NCBI GenBank assembly: GCA_947650285.1 | Contig: CANTFL010000214.1 | Span: forward strand, 1 to 64,000 | Reading direction: 5' to 3' | DNA length: 64,000 nucleotides | From: Hyaloperonospora brassicae | Taxonomy: Eukaryota > Oomycota > Peronosporomycetes > Peronosporales > Peronosporaceae | Part shown: positions 10,328 to 21,466 of the stretch, in pieces | How positions within the stretch are numbered: the stretch's first letter is position 1 | How the letters are laid out: every line of letters starts with the position of its first letter | The notes under the pieces: model-generated | What the model was told of the DNA's origin: nothing | Databases searched by the model: none | Seen by the model: the letters and a program-made list of their open reading frames with translations, nothing else | Made by a program: the position numbers and the translations under genes

Positions 10328-13300
10328 GTGAAGATCGGGATCGGAGGGGCTAAGATGAAGTTGTGGGTCGCCAGAGGACCAGACTGGGTACCTACAGTGA
10401 TCTCGGGGTTTGGTAGTAGGAAGTACCTGCAGATGACCAACACTGGCGATCGTGAGATCATATTGCCCACCCACACTATATTGGGCTTGTGGACCGAAGG
10501 CGATATGGTACCACGAACTCAAGGTTTCGTGACGGTCGGATCTGGGAAGTACAAGGAGTGGCAAACTCTGGCGTATGAGGCTACGACGGATCGAGTGAAG
10601 GAACTCCCAAAAGAACATACCGGCCCACTGATAGATCGCCCTACGTATGCAACCCCTAAACGTATCGTTAAACGACCGTCTGATACGTCGAAGAACCTAT
10701 CTCCAGCGATCCTTACGGTAACGCACCAAACTAACAATGGCGAATCGCAAAAGGCAGATGCTGTGGTTGCCAAAGAAGAAACAGTTAACAGAGCTGAGCT
10801 ATTGTGGATGGAAAACGACCATGAGATCAGAACCCAACATGCAACGAAGGGAGATCGCGATATCGATCAAGAATGGCTACGTGACATGTCGTCTCTATCG
10901 AAGGCCGATCCGACCGGTAAACTGCTGAATTTGGACCAGCCGAGAGAGACGAAAGAGCCTAAGGAAGAAGCAATGTTAAAGACTGAAGATGCCGAGATCG
11001 CGGGAACACCAGTTTACTACCACGAGAGCGGAGATTTGTTTGCTGAAGATATCGAGCAACACATGGCAGTACTACCAGAAATGTCGGCGACTACAGAAGA
11101 AGTTACGATTGAGGACATTCAGATCGGCGATCCCGATATGCCTCTCACCACGGATCAACAGCGGCTCAGATTACTGATCTGGAAGAGCCGTCACCTCCTC
11201 ATAGGTAGAGGTAATGCTCTACCACCAGCAGCACGAGGCGCGATCTGTGATATTGATGTCGGTGGGGCAGCACCGATAGCGCAAAGAGTACGTCCGGTCG
11301 CACCAAAATATCGGGAGAAGCTGTCAGATCTTATCAAAGGGCTGTTAGCGGCCAAGATTGTTCAGCCATCCACGTCGCCTTGGGCGTCTCATATAGTGGT
11401 GATCATCAAGAAGAACGGAGTGGACATTCGTCCCTGTATAGATTATCGAAGAGTGAATCAGCTGACACGCCTGATGGTGTATCCCATGCCGTTGATCAGA
11501 GATCTGCTGGAAGACCTGGATAAAGCCCTATGGTACGGTTCGTTAGACATGGTCAGTGGATTCTGGGTCGTAGAAATGACCGAACGAGCAAAACTGATAT
11601 CAGCGTTTGTCACGCCGTTTTGTATTTTCGAGTGGTTGCGAATGCCTTTTGGGCTTAAGAATGCGCCCCAGATCTACCAACGTCTAGTTGACAATTCGCT
11701 GTATGGATATCTCAAGATCGGCCATAGATCGACCTCGGATTGCCAGATCGACGTGTTCAAGGACGGCGAACCTGAGACAAATCGACGATCTTTTATACTG
11801 GGACGCCGATCTTACATTGACGATATCCTCATACCAGCCACGTGATGGGAATCTCTGTACGCGAAAGTAGAGCGATTGCTGGAAGCATGTGATAAGTGGA
11901 ATTTGTCTATCAGTCTCACAAAAAGTTTTTGGGGGTGCCGTAAAGTCGACTATTTGGGACATCGAGTGTCGATGGATGGTCTGGAGGCTCAGCCCAAGAA
12001 CTTGAAGTCGTTGATCAACATCCCGTTCCCTAGCACGCTACGAGCTATGCAATCTTTTCTCGGGAGCTTGAACTACTACCGCCGCTTCATTGAGGATTTT
12101 GCAGTGTACGCCGCTGTGTTATATGAGCTAAGGGAATCGGATTTCTTCGAGATCGGCCGATCTCAGCTCGCAGCAGGAGACGAATGGTCGAATGAAAATC
12201 GATGGAAGGAGGCTAAGGTTGCGTTCACGATGCTGAAAGCTAAGATAGCTACCGCTCCTATGCTCAAACATTTCGATCCAGATTGTCCTCCTGTGATCGT
12301 ATTCTACGCTAGCAAGTGGGCTGTGTCAGCGGCCCTGATACAGGAGTACGAGGGCGTATACCATCCGGTTACGTTTACTAGCCGCACCTTGAAGCCCAAC
12401 GAGCTTAACTATGGAACGGTGGAAAAGGAAGTGCTGGCGCTACTTCGTATCTTGGATGTATGCTACACTACGCTTGCTTCGCGAGAGATCACTGTGCTAA
12501 CCCGACATTCTACGTTAGCGTGGTTGATGCAATCTCGAGGACTCAACGGGAGATTAGGACGGTGGGCTGCTTTGTTGTCAAACTGGACTATGGAGGTGAA
12601 GAGGTGCGAAAAAGGAGAAGAAGAAATCCTGGGTATGCTAGCAGCAAGTATCACTCCGAGAGAAGAGGTAGAAGAGATGCTGATCGCGATTTCCCCCCGA
12701 AAAGACTGCCGACTCAAAGTATCGATGCCTCCTCCAACGGTGGAAGCGGATGATGAGTTGCTGGTGGCCAGCTTCGATGGATCGGCTAGGATCAAAAGGA
12801 AAGGAGGGTCGTACAGTGCTGTGGTATGGAGGTTACCCGAATGGACGATCGTGGCGGCAGAATCTAGATATGCTCACGATTTGACTGTGAATGAAGCGGA
12901 GTATAATGGCTTGCTATTGTGCTTTGAGTTACTCGTCGATCTGGACGGGGGGCGAGTAATTCTGTGTGGAGATTCCAATTTGGTAATTCGGCAAATGCGC
13001 GGTGAGATCGACTGCAAGGCACCGGGCCTTCAACTCCTGAGACACAAAGCGTTGGAGAAGCTGCGGTCATGGCCTAGTCACGAGTTTCTACATATGAAGC
13101 GAGAGTGGAATCAGAGCGCAGATCGACTAGCCAGCACAGCGTTGCAGAACGAAAAAGGAAGAACAATTGTAGCTGAAGAAGATCGGCAAGATCTGATGAC
13201 ACTGAACCGTCTCGACGAATTGTTGAAGCCCAAGCAAGATGGTCAGCTGGCTCGGGTAACTTCACTCACGAGATCGGCCGAGAGGATACGTCATGAACCT

Positions 13301-14964
13301 GAAGTGATACAGGAAGAGATAGTGCAGCGAATTAGGATTCAACGGGTTGTCCAGGCTCAAGATGAAGAGCGTTGGATTATTAATCTCAAGAAGTATCTAA
13401 GTGGCGATGTGTCAAACTTGGACGCGGGAGTAGTGAAGGTTTGCGCAAAACTGGCGCCGGAGTACGAGATCGATGAGAGCGATCTGCTATTTTTCTGCCC
13501 CACGGCGAAAAGAAAGTCAGAAGATCGTGATGGTTTGATGCGGTTGGTGATCCCTGAGACGTTGCAACAAGACTTCTTGCACCACTATCATACGAGTCTA
13601 GAAGGAGGCCACCAGGGTATCGGCCGAACCTATCAGAAGATTAGATCGCGATTCCATTGGAGAGGACTGTACCGGAGCGTTCAACGATATGTGGGTGAAT
13701 GTATCGACTGTGAAACCGGAAAAGGAAGCCCGATGATTCATGGGAGATCCCCGGGGAATCTACACGCATCCTATCCATTCCAGAGCATAGCAATGGATCA
13801 TATACCGTCGTTGCCCAAGTCCATCAAGGGGAACACCGAACTGCTCATTTGGGTGGATCTCTTCTCGGGATATGTAATTGCAAAGGCTAGCTCTTCACGG
13901 AAAGCACAAACAATAGCGGAGAATTACGAAGAATGTGTGTTTCGACGCTTCGGGGCTAGCGAGGCTATCAGGCACGATCGAGAACCGGGATTTATGTCCG
14001 ACTTCTTTCGAGCCTTCAGCCGGATCGTAGGACAAAAACAGCGTGCTACCATGGCCTACAGGCCACAAGCAAATGGAACAGCCGAACGAATATGCAAACC
14101 TTGACGCATTCGCTCAAGATGTACGTGGCTGAAGTTGACCAACGGGATTGGGATGAGTATGCTGAGCGGCTCACATTTGCCATCAACACCGCTTAAGATC
14201 GAGTTCGAGGGGACACCCCATTCTATCTGATTCATGGATGGGACCCGCGATCAACGTTGGAAGCTACGTTATCAGTGGGGAACACGAGAACAAGAGATCG
14301 CGATCCAAAGCGGTGGAGATATAGTATGCAAAGACAATATCAGCGAGCTCGATCAGCGGTGAATGATCAACTACGAATTGCGATCCACGAGAGGGCAGAT
14401 CGCCATAACGAAGACGTAGAACAACACGAGATCGAAGTGGGAACGCAAGTTTGGCTATACCTGGATCGAGTTAAAGAAGGATATGCGAAGAAGCTAGCGC
14501 ACATGTGGCATGGGCCATTCCGAGTTGCGGGCATTTGTGGAGATCACGCTGTGAAACTGGAGATCGCTGGGACCCCGCATCGGCTATTTCCGATTGTACA
14601 TTTATCGAAGCTGAAGAAGGTAAAAACGTTCCCTGAACGGCCGAAGGATCAGCTTACGATAGACGAAGCAGATCGTTTGGACTTTGATGAAGCTTTGCTG
14701 CCAGAAGACAGTTGGGAGAGCGATCTCGAAGAGGGAGAATACGAAGTAGAAGAAATATTGGACGTGCGATCTGGTAGGAAAACCCGTTATGGGCGAGTAC
14801 ACCGACAGTTTCTTGTGAAGTGGAAGGGACATCCCGATTTAAGTTGGGTGGATGAGGCCGATCTGAGTTGTGGGGCGATCTTGCAAGAGTTTGAACGGAA
14901 CCGAGTGAGTCGAAACCGTTTCGAAGCAATGCAGTCTCACGAAGGCAAGTCGGACGAACCTTAA
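10328..14964 (+). pseudogene. gypsy pol, copy B: RT, two RNase H domains, integrase, chromodomain
   Basis: In order: linker (10328-11200); RT (about 11300-12100) with the catalytic box YIDDIL at 11813-11830; the RT-linked RNase H (about 12300-12560); a second RNase H (about 12760-13150) with FDGSA, NEAEY, CGDSNL and NQSADRLA supplying the four acidic residues; integrase HHCC region (13580-13730) and core with D at AMDHIP, D at WVDL and E at GTAER; then the integrase C-terminus and a chromodomain (about 14740-14920, EILDVRSG to FLVKWKGH to SWVDEADL). Lesions are an in-frame TGA at 11843-11845 just after the RT box, a 1-nt deletion near 14090 relative to copy A, and TAA at 14194-14196. The last frame is open from 14257 to 14964. 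Chromodomains direct integration to marked chromatin in chromoviruses. Confidence 0.85.
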
Positions 14965-15219
14965 CGATCTGGATAGGTATGCTGGGAGGCGGTTAATGCG
15001 GATGGAAGGGTTGAAAGATGTGCTGTGAGGTAGCACAGGCTGATGGATGGTGTTTTTGTGTGTGAGTATGGAGATAGTCAAGTGAATTACCCTACTGAAT
15101 GATGTGGAGCGAGAAGGATCGAGGTCGTGAAGGTTACAAAGAATGAAGTATCAAAAAGAAGATGATTGAATGACTTACACGAGTATGAAAGACGATCGGG
15201 TTTGGACACCGATCTTGGA
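14965..15219 (+). other. convergent 3' spacer between pol and antisense ORF
   Basis: This holds no ORF. It includes one imperfect copy of the conserved hairpin region (gatgtgctgtgaggtagcaca at about 15019). The 3' ends of pol and of the antisense ORF face each other across it. Confidence 0.5.
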
Positions 15220-17966
15220 CTAAGATGATGGAGCAGGCTTGAACTTGTCTTGTAGACGAGGGATCTGCGATCCGGGGTGATCCCAATAGGCGTTACGGAA
15301 CTGATTGCGCCAAGGATCCTCTTGGTCCGCCATATCCAATGCCTCTAACAAGTCGGCGGGGTCGTTAGAGTGTCCTAACCCTGGATACCAAACTCGTTCT
15401 TCATGTGGGCGCGGATAGTAAAGGAAGAAGGGATCCAGCAAGATGTCGAGATCACAGTGCCAGAGATCATGCCGTTGAGTATCATCTTCAAGAAGTTCTT
15501 CCAACGTGCTCCAAAACGAGATCGGCGTTGCTTTCGTTGACGCCAGAATGTTTGCATGAACCGGTCGGATCGTCGTTGGGCCTGGGAGATCGGGAAAGCA
15601 TGAGTAGATTCCCATAGATCTTGCCGATGAGTGGACTCAAGCTTCAGGTAATGATGACTCATGTCTCGATACCATCCAGTCATGGTGAACGATATCGGGT
15701 TCACGGGGACCACGACATTGTCCCAAGGGGCGGTAGCGTAAAGAGACTCGATGAGTTGCCGTGAGATCAGCCCAGAAGCCCAAGTCCCCGTAGGCGGGGC
15801 TCTCCCATGATTGTGGAAAGGGAACAGAAAATTCCTGGGCTTGGAGTAGTGGTGAAACAGCAGCTCAATGGTCATGGTCCGCACACAAATCATCGCGATG
15901 CGCGAAACTGACCATGGAGCGATCTCGGAAGCCACCCGTCGGGAAGGCGCCAGATAGTTTGGAATCCTCCGATCCCGTGGCTGCTGGAGTGGCGGAAGGT
16001 TGTCGAAATCAACGGAGGAGATGACTCGGTTAGCCACTTGGCGCGTCGGAAGGGTGATGCTGTTTTCGCTGTCGGACAAATGGCGATCCGAAAGCGCAGT
16101 GGACCCCGGAGGCGGACTAACGGAGCCAGTCTCTCTGTATGTTTCCCCTGTCGATGACACCTCCACATCTTCCACGTAACCATCATCTTGAATTTCAACT
16201 ACGGAAACAGCCGCGACCGGAGTGGACGGGTACGAAAGATAACGAGGCTCCGGAGCGGCTGGAGAGGGCGACCGCGATAGTGTCTGAGCCAACATAGTAG
16301 CTGCAGAAGAAGCGGGAGCAACCTGAGCAGCCGGAGAGGGGTCCGGAATTGAAGATCGGGCAGTCGATCTTGGTTGACGACGAGCGGCCGATCTCGAGTG
16401 GGACAATACAGAACGAGTTAAATCGTCCGAGCTAGAGTCTGACCCGGTCAGTTCCCCACTTCCCGATCCCGCCCCAGAAATCGTGGACGAAGGCGGAGAA
16501 GAAGAGGAATCGGATGAAAGCTCGGGTGGGTCCGATCTGGGAAGTTTCTTGGAAGGTGTTGAGGGGTTCAACGAAAATAGCCGGGAGGCCACACGGGAGG
16601 TAGAAGAGTCTCGGTATCGTGACCTTAGTTGAACACGCCGACGCTTGGCAGGCGGGCCAGACGATCTCGATCTGGACCTACGGGCAAGCGATCTCGATCT
16701 CTGGGTAGTGGAAGCGGGTGGCGATCTGGCCTGAGTGGCACTCGTAGGCGTCGGTCGAATGGTCAATGTAGAAGATTGGGACCCGAGTATGGCACTGTTC
16801 AGTGTGTCGAGCAGCGCTCGGTGCTCGGCTATGGCCCGATCCCGATCGTGTTCCGCCACCTGTAGCTGGTCGTGTACCGTGAGGTGTTCCGCAAGCTGAC
16901 GACGGAGGTTGGCGTTTTCTAGATGCGAAAGTGCCAACTGACCCTCCAGAGGAGTCAAGCCATCCACTTGTTGTATGAGATCGCTGATCGAAGCCAGTCC
17001 CTCTGCGATCTCCGCCTGAGATCGAGCCAATTGCTCCTTCAATTGCAAAACATCTATGTGAAGGAAAGACCTGTCGGAGGTCATCTGGTCGCGCTGCTGT
17101 CGGAGAGAATTGATTTCGGCTTGGAGCGAAGTAATTTGAGCCCTCAAAGCGTTCACCTGTCGTTCCAAGCTGCCTTGATCCTCATCGTTGGCACGTAACA
17201 AAGCGCGTAGTCGACGAACCTCCTCCGATTGATCGCGATGTGTCTGCAGAGCTCGTTTACAGTCGCTTAAAGAATGTACTGCGTCGATGTAGCGGCCCTG
17301 CATCAAATCATATCGACGCTGGACGAAGGAGACGAAGGGGGCGACCAGTTCATGCAGAGAATCAATTTCTTTGTCCAAACGATCCCCCCGGGCGACCGCA
17401 TCTCGGTATAAATGCTGAAGCTCATGAATGGTGTCGGCTTGGCTGCGGAAGGTGGCCTCGCGATCCCATAAATTAGAGATCGTAGCCAACGTAAGACGAA
17501 CGTCGTCGGCAGAAACTCTTGGAACGCGGCCGGTAACGTCCGCAGCTGGAGCAGACTCTGTACGAGACTCACTAATGGCCAGGGCGTCGGACCTAAATGC
17601 ACCCAGAGTCGCCGGAGGTACGGGAAGTGAGGACGGTTCGAACGGACGACCTGGTGAGTCCGTGACGATCGAGGGCGATCCGACCGAACGGGAATCACTT
17701 AAAGACTCACGTCGATCCGGCGATCCAGACGGTAAGTCTTGGGTTGGAGACGAGGGTCTGTTCGGCTGTCGATCTGGCGATCTCAGGGCGATCACTGGCG
17801 ATCCGGCCGAATGTAGACGACTGGGGGATGCATGTCGATCAGGGACGATGGGAGCATACCGCCCGCGATCCGGCGATCCAGGTGACGGGTCGCGATCCGG
17901 AGACAGGAACACGGTGGAGCCTTCCGACGAGATCGGCGAGGTGGGGAGATGCGTCGGAGAGACCAT
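15220..17966 (-). CDS. long antisense ORF of gypsy copy B, unknown function (one frameshift)
   Basis: Read on the minus strand, the first ATG is at 17966, about 90 bp from the 3' LTR. The open frame runs to 15375 (about 860 aa) and the conserved tail continues in a second frame to 15220. A 1-nt deletion near 15455-15470 relative to copy A explains the shift. Layout: a proline/serine-rich N-terminus with repeated SPDR words; a long coiled coil (about residues 150-390); a basic RS-type stretch with PPAKRRRV that could be a nuclear signal; a serine-rich acidic stretch; and a conserved C-terminal part with PWSVSRIAMICVRT, WESTHAFPI and RSRFGARWKNFLK. No enzyme motif was recognised. The C-terminal part stays in frame and similar in the diverged copy A, which supports a real protein. 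Antisense ORFs are also known in plant Tat-type gypsy elements; homology to those is not claimed. Confidence 0.65.
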
Positions 17967-18043
17967 GATATGGACTTGAGTGGTTGGAGCAAAGTTGATG
18001 AGTGACGGCACTGAGGTCAATTGCTGTACAATGGACTTCAGTG

Positions 18044-18054
18044 CAGGGGGCGGT
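18044..18054 (+). promoter_or_regulatory. candidate polypurine tract before 3' LTR
   Basis: The bases cagggggcggt directly precede the LTR. Element D has the similar acaggggagcggt before 29752. A G-rich tract here is the usual primer site for plus-strand synthesis. It is missing at the 5299 border of copy A. Confidence 0.5.
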
Positions 18055-19901
18055 TGTGGCAAAGTCACTAATCAAATTTTCTACGAGGATCGGTGACCAC
18101 ATATTTGAGGCGCCACTTACCGGTGGAGAATTAGACCACGGGACCTGGCGATCCAATGAGAGATGGGAGGCGATCCCAACGGAGAAAGACGATACGATCC
18201 AACTGTCGTCAGACTGACGGGTATCGAACGATCTGAGACGGGGCGTGAAAAGGGATGATTCCCATGCTGCGATCTGGGACAAGGAATGATTGTAACGGTG
18301 CGATCTGGGACACGGGACTGGATTGTACTAAACGGCTGATCTGAAGCAGAATTACTCTGGGAAAGGTGCATCTGGGACCAGACGATGCGAAGTGACTCTG
18401 TGACAAAGGTGTTGAAATCTATTAGATTGGTGACATTCTATACCGGGCTCCCAAAAGAAGTACTGATTTAGGTTAATTATGGACCGATCTGGAATTGTGG
18501 ATGTTGGTGGGAGTCCGGGGGACCGTTGTAAGAACTATGGATGGTCCCATTGAGCAGATAGACCCTTGGGAATGGTATTGGAGTACACACAATGAACGGA
18601 AACGACATATAGGGCCGGATCGCACTGTGTCGAGCCTACTCGATCTCGAATTGGACATCAGATCGGTCATGTTCCCTGCTGGTTATGGATATATCGATGA
18701 TGGAGCTATCGTATGATGATGTAAATGCTTGTTGAAGGTCTATGAGAGATGTCCCAAAAGTTCAGACCGAAAGAGCCAGTGGAAGCCGGTTGAATGGACG
18801 TCGCAAAATGGATTTAGACACATTCGGCATTTGGATACTATTTTGGACCTTTCGGTACCAAAATTGGGTATTTGGTACCGTATTTGGAATTTGGTCTCTT
18901 CTGGGCATTTAGGCACGATATTGGGAGTATTGGCGCTATCTTTGGAGTACAGGTCACGAGATTTCGACACGTGTTCAAAGGGGCGGTCAAGCTTAAAGGT
19001 GATATCTACTTGGAGAGTGACCTACGGTTGGGAATAGGCTTAAGGATAGGTTGGATTTTAATTTGGTTGGTTAATAAACAGACTTGAACTCTACTTCTTC
19101 TGCTCACGACGCACGTTCCCCTCCCCTCTTCTCCGGGCAAGATTGATTTGGCTTCCCCGGCGGGTCAAGGCGCGCGTGTTACAAGGACACAGAATACCGA
19201 TCTTGGATTGTTGGCCAAGATCGAGAAGAGCGATCTCGGGATATTTGGCCCGGATCGATCAAGTACTCACACTCAACTCAACTGCTAGGGTAGCAGACAC
19301 ACAACAAAGGAAAAGGGAAAGGATTTTGGACACAAGATCGCAAGTCGGCTCAAGTGGTCAGAAGATCGGGACAAGGAGTTCAAGACAAGACCGAGCAAGA
19401 CCGAGACGATCTACCGGACTGATCGGCGTGTTTCATTTTGGCGAAACCAAGGACCGATCTGCCCAAATTGCGCACTTCCAGCAATATCGGCTGATCCCAA
19501 GGCAAGATCGACGCAGGACTACTATTTGCTGAGTAAAGATTTCCGCACAGCGAAGACCCCGATCCCGAAGACAAATCGAGATCGGTGTGATTCAAGATCG
19601 AGATCGCGACGCTTCCAGATAAGAGATCGTCGCGCCTCTACATCAAGATCGCAGAACCCCCGTTCGTGGTGTAAAGATTTCCACGCCGGAAGCATACTCT
19701 CAACCCAACCTCTCAGCGAGATCGACATCCCCCAAGGCCGTTACGAAGAGCTCAAGCCAGCCCAGCTGACGGGTACACAAGGTGAGCACAAGGCTATACA
19801 ACAAGGCACGGATCGGAGTACCCCCTTCGTGAGTCGGCAAGTCTGGGCAAGTGGAAGATCGACACTCACTAAAGTAATTTTGTGAGATCGACTTCACCAC
19901 A
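18055..19901 (+). repeat. 3' LTR of gypsy copy B (1847 bp)
   Basis: Same termini as the LTR at 5299-7131. It carries one extra 33-bp stretch near 18285-18320, where gcgatctgggac is repeated. The last third differs from the 5' LTR far more than the first two thirds do. The sequence beyond 19901 belongs to another gypsy family. Confidence 0.9.
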
Positions 19902-21466
19902 ATAGCGCATCAGCGACGACGTTAAGTCGTCCTGGGTTGTATTCTACGGAGAAGCTGTACTCCGCGAAGAAAGGTATCCACCTTGCCATTCGTTGAATGA
20001 GGTGTTCACTGTTCACAGCCGTGCGTAGTGACGCATGGTCCGTATATACGATGAACGGTCTATCTCCGATGAGGTAGACGCAAAACTTGGCCAGTGCGTA
20101 CTTCATGGCAAGGAGTTCCTTGTCACGCACTGGATAATTGCGCTCAGCTGGTTGCAGCTGACTCGATTGAGAGCAGACGACGCGCTATGCGCCGTCTGTG
20201 TCGAACTGCATCAACGCACAGCCGATAGCCAAATCGCTGGCATCGCAGACCACATGAAATGGTCTGTCCAGATCTGCAATCGCCAAGATGGGAGATTGCA
20301 TCTAGTTTTGCTTGATACCTTCAAAGGAACGCTGGCACTAAGCGTTTCATGACCACTTGACATTTTTCTTGAGCAAGAATGAAAGATGAATAGTCATCTC
20401 GGCGTAGTTGTGCGAGTACTTGTGTATGTGCGCCGCTAACCCAAGGCACTTCCTTAGTCCCTTGACATCGACTGGCACTGGCCAGTCGGTGATTGCCTTG
20501 ATCTTTTCGGGATCAGGGCGTACGCCGTATACATACGATGCACCCAAGAAGTGGTATTTCGCTTGCCGCGAATATACACTTCTTGAGATTGGCATACAAC
20601 TTATGCTTGCGCATAAGCTGAAGGATTTGACTAACATGAGTCGTGTGAACTTCAACGTCCGTCTTTCCGTCCAGAGCCCGGATATGGACGAACACATCGT
20701 CGAAGTAACTCGGTGCGAAGTCTCGCACCGGTCTCAACAGATTTGTGACACATCTGTTGAATGTTGCAGGGGCATTACTCATCCCCTGTGGCATCACTAG
20801 CCCACTCCCACAACATACCGCTGGGGGTACTCACTGCTGTGAACGGGATGTCCCGTTCACGCATGAGGATCTGATAGAATCCGTTTATCAGATCCATGGA
20901 CGAAAAGATGGTGCTCTTTGACATACCATCTATGATTACGTTCTTTCTCGGTATCGGCGTCTGAGCCGGTACCGTTGCATCATTCAACTTGTTGAATGCG
21001 TGCACTATCCGCCATCCTCCTGTGACCTCTCGCACACAGAAGGCCGGAGATCTGTGAGGGGATGTTGATTCCCTCACATGACCCGCTGCTAAGCGATCGG
21101 CAAAGAACTTGTCGATCGCTAGTACTTGTTCACGAGGCAGTGGCCACTGCTTCATGACACAGTACTTCGAGCCCGGTCTGACCTCGATATCGTGTCGAGT
21201 GCCTTTGTCCTAAGGCAACTCGCATTGCACGGATTCAAGAAATACATCCTTGAATTCGATCAAATCCTTATACAAAGAATTTGCCTGGAGCAACTTCCAG
21301 GATTGATATTCCTATCTCTCAATCCGATTCTTCTCATCGAAGACGCTTTCGTCAATCGATGAACTGCTGATCACATTCTCGGTCTCAGCAAACACCATTG
21401 CCGATCGAATATCGGTAACGTACACGTCCTTCGCGACGAGTGCACAGATCTGCTCGACTTTGCCAG
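19902..21466 (-). pseudogene. fragment of a second gypsy family: RT and RNase H
   Basis: Minus-strand frames give, in order from 21155 down: RT start (ESTSPHRSPAFCVRE, GGWRIVHAFNKLN, SSMDLINGFYQI), the catalytic region with SYFDDVFVH near 20700, the RT connection (LGLAAHIHKYSHNYAEM, near 20420) and RNase H (DKELLAMKYALAKF, YTDHASLRTA) ending at the LTR border 19902. At least three frameshifts separate them. The family differs from copies A and B in sequence and lacks their GATC excess. It is cut by an LTR on each side, so it may be an older target or a captured fragment. The part from 21160 to 21466 has no clear motif. Confidence 0.8.

Larger units (their letters stand above)
5299..19901 (+). 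mobile_element. Ty3/gypsy copy B, complete element, about 14.6 kb
   Basis: Both LTRs begin TGTGGCAAAGTC and end GACTTCACCACA. Between them lie gag, protease, RT, RNase H, a second archaeal-type RNase H, integrase, chromodomain and, on the opposite strand, a long ORF. A second RNase H domain is known from plant Tat elements and from some oomycete LTR elements. The pol wording resembles gypsy polyproteins common in Phytophthora. gag, protease and pol each have a few lesions, so the copy is probably not autonomous. The left LTR is also the right LTR of copy A, so the two copies form a tandem with a shared LTR. No target-site duplication is seen at the outer ends. Confidence 0.85.

Noticed and set aside
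11843..11845. TGA between RT and RNase H as programmed stop read-through
   Set aside because: Copy B has other plain lesions (frameshift near 14090, TAA at 14194, three in gag), and no read-through context or pseudoknot was seen. Decay is simpler.
17428..17979. Plus-strand 183-aa frame
   Set aside because: Shadow of the antisense ORF, which has longer, better conserved coding.
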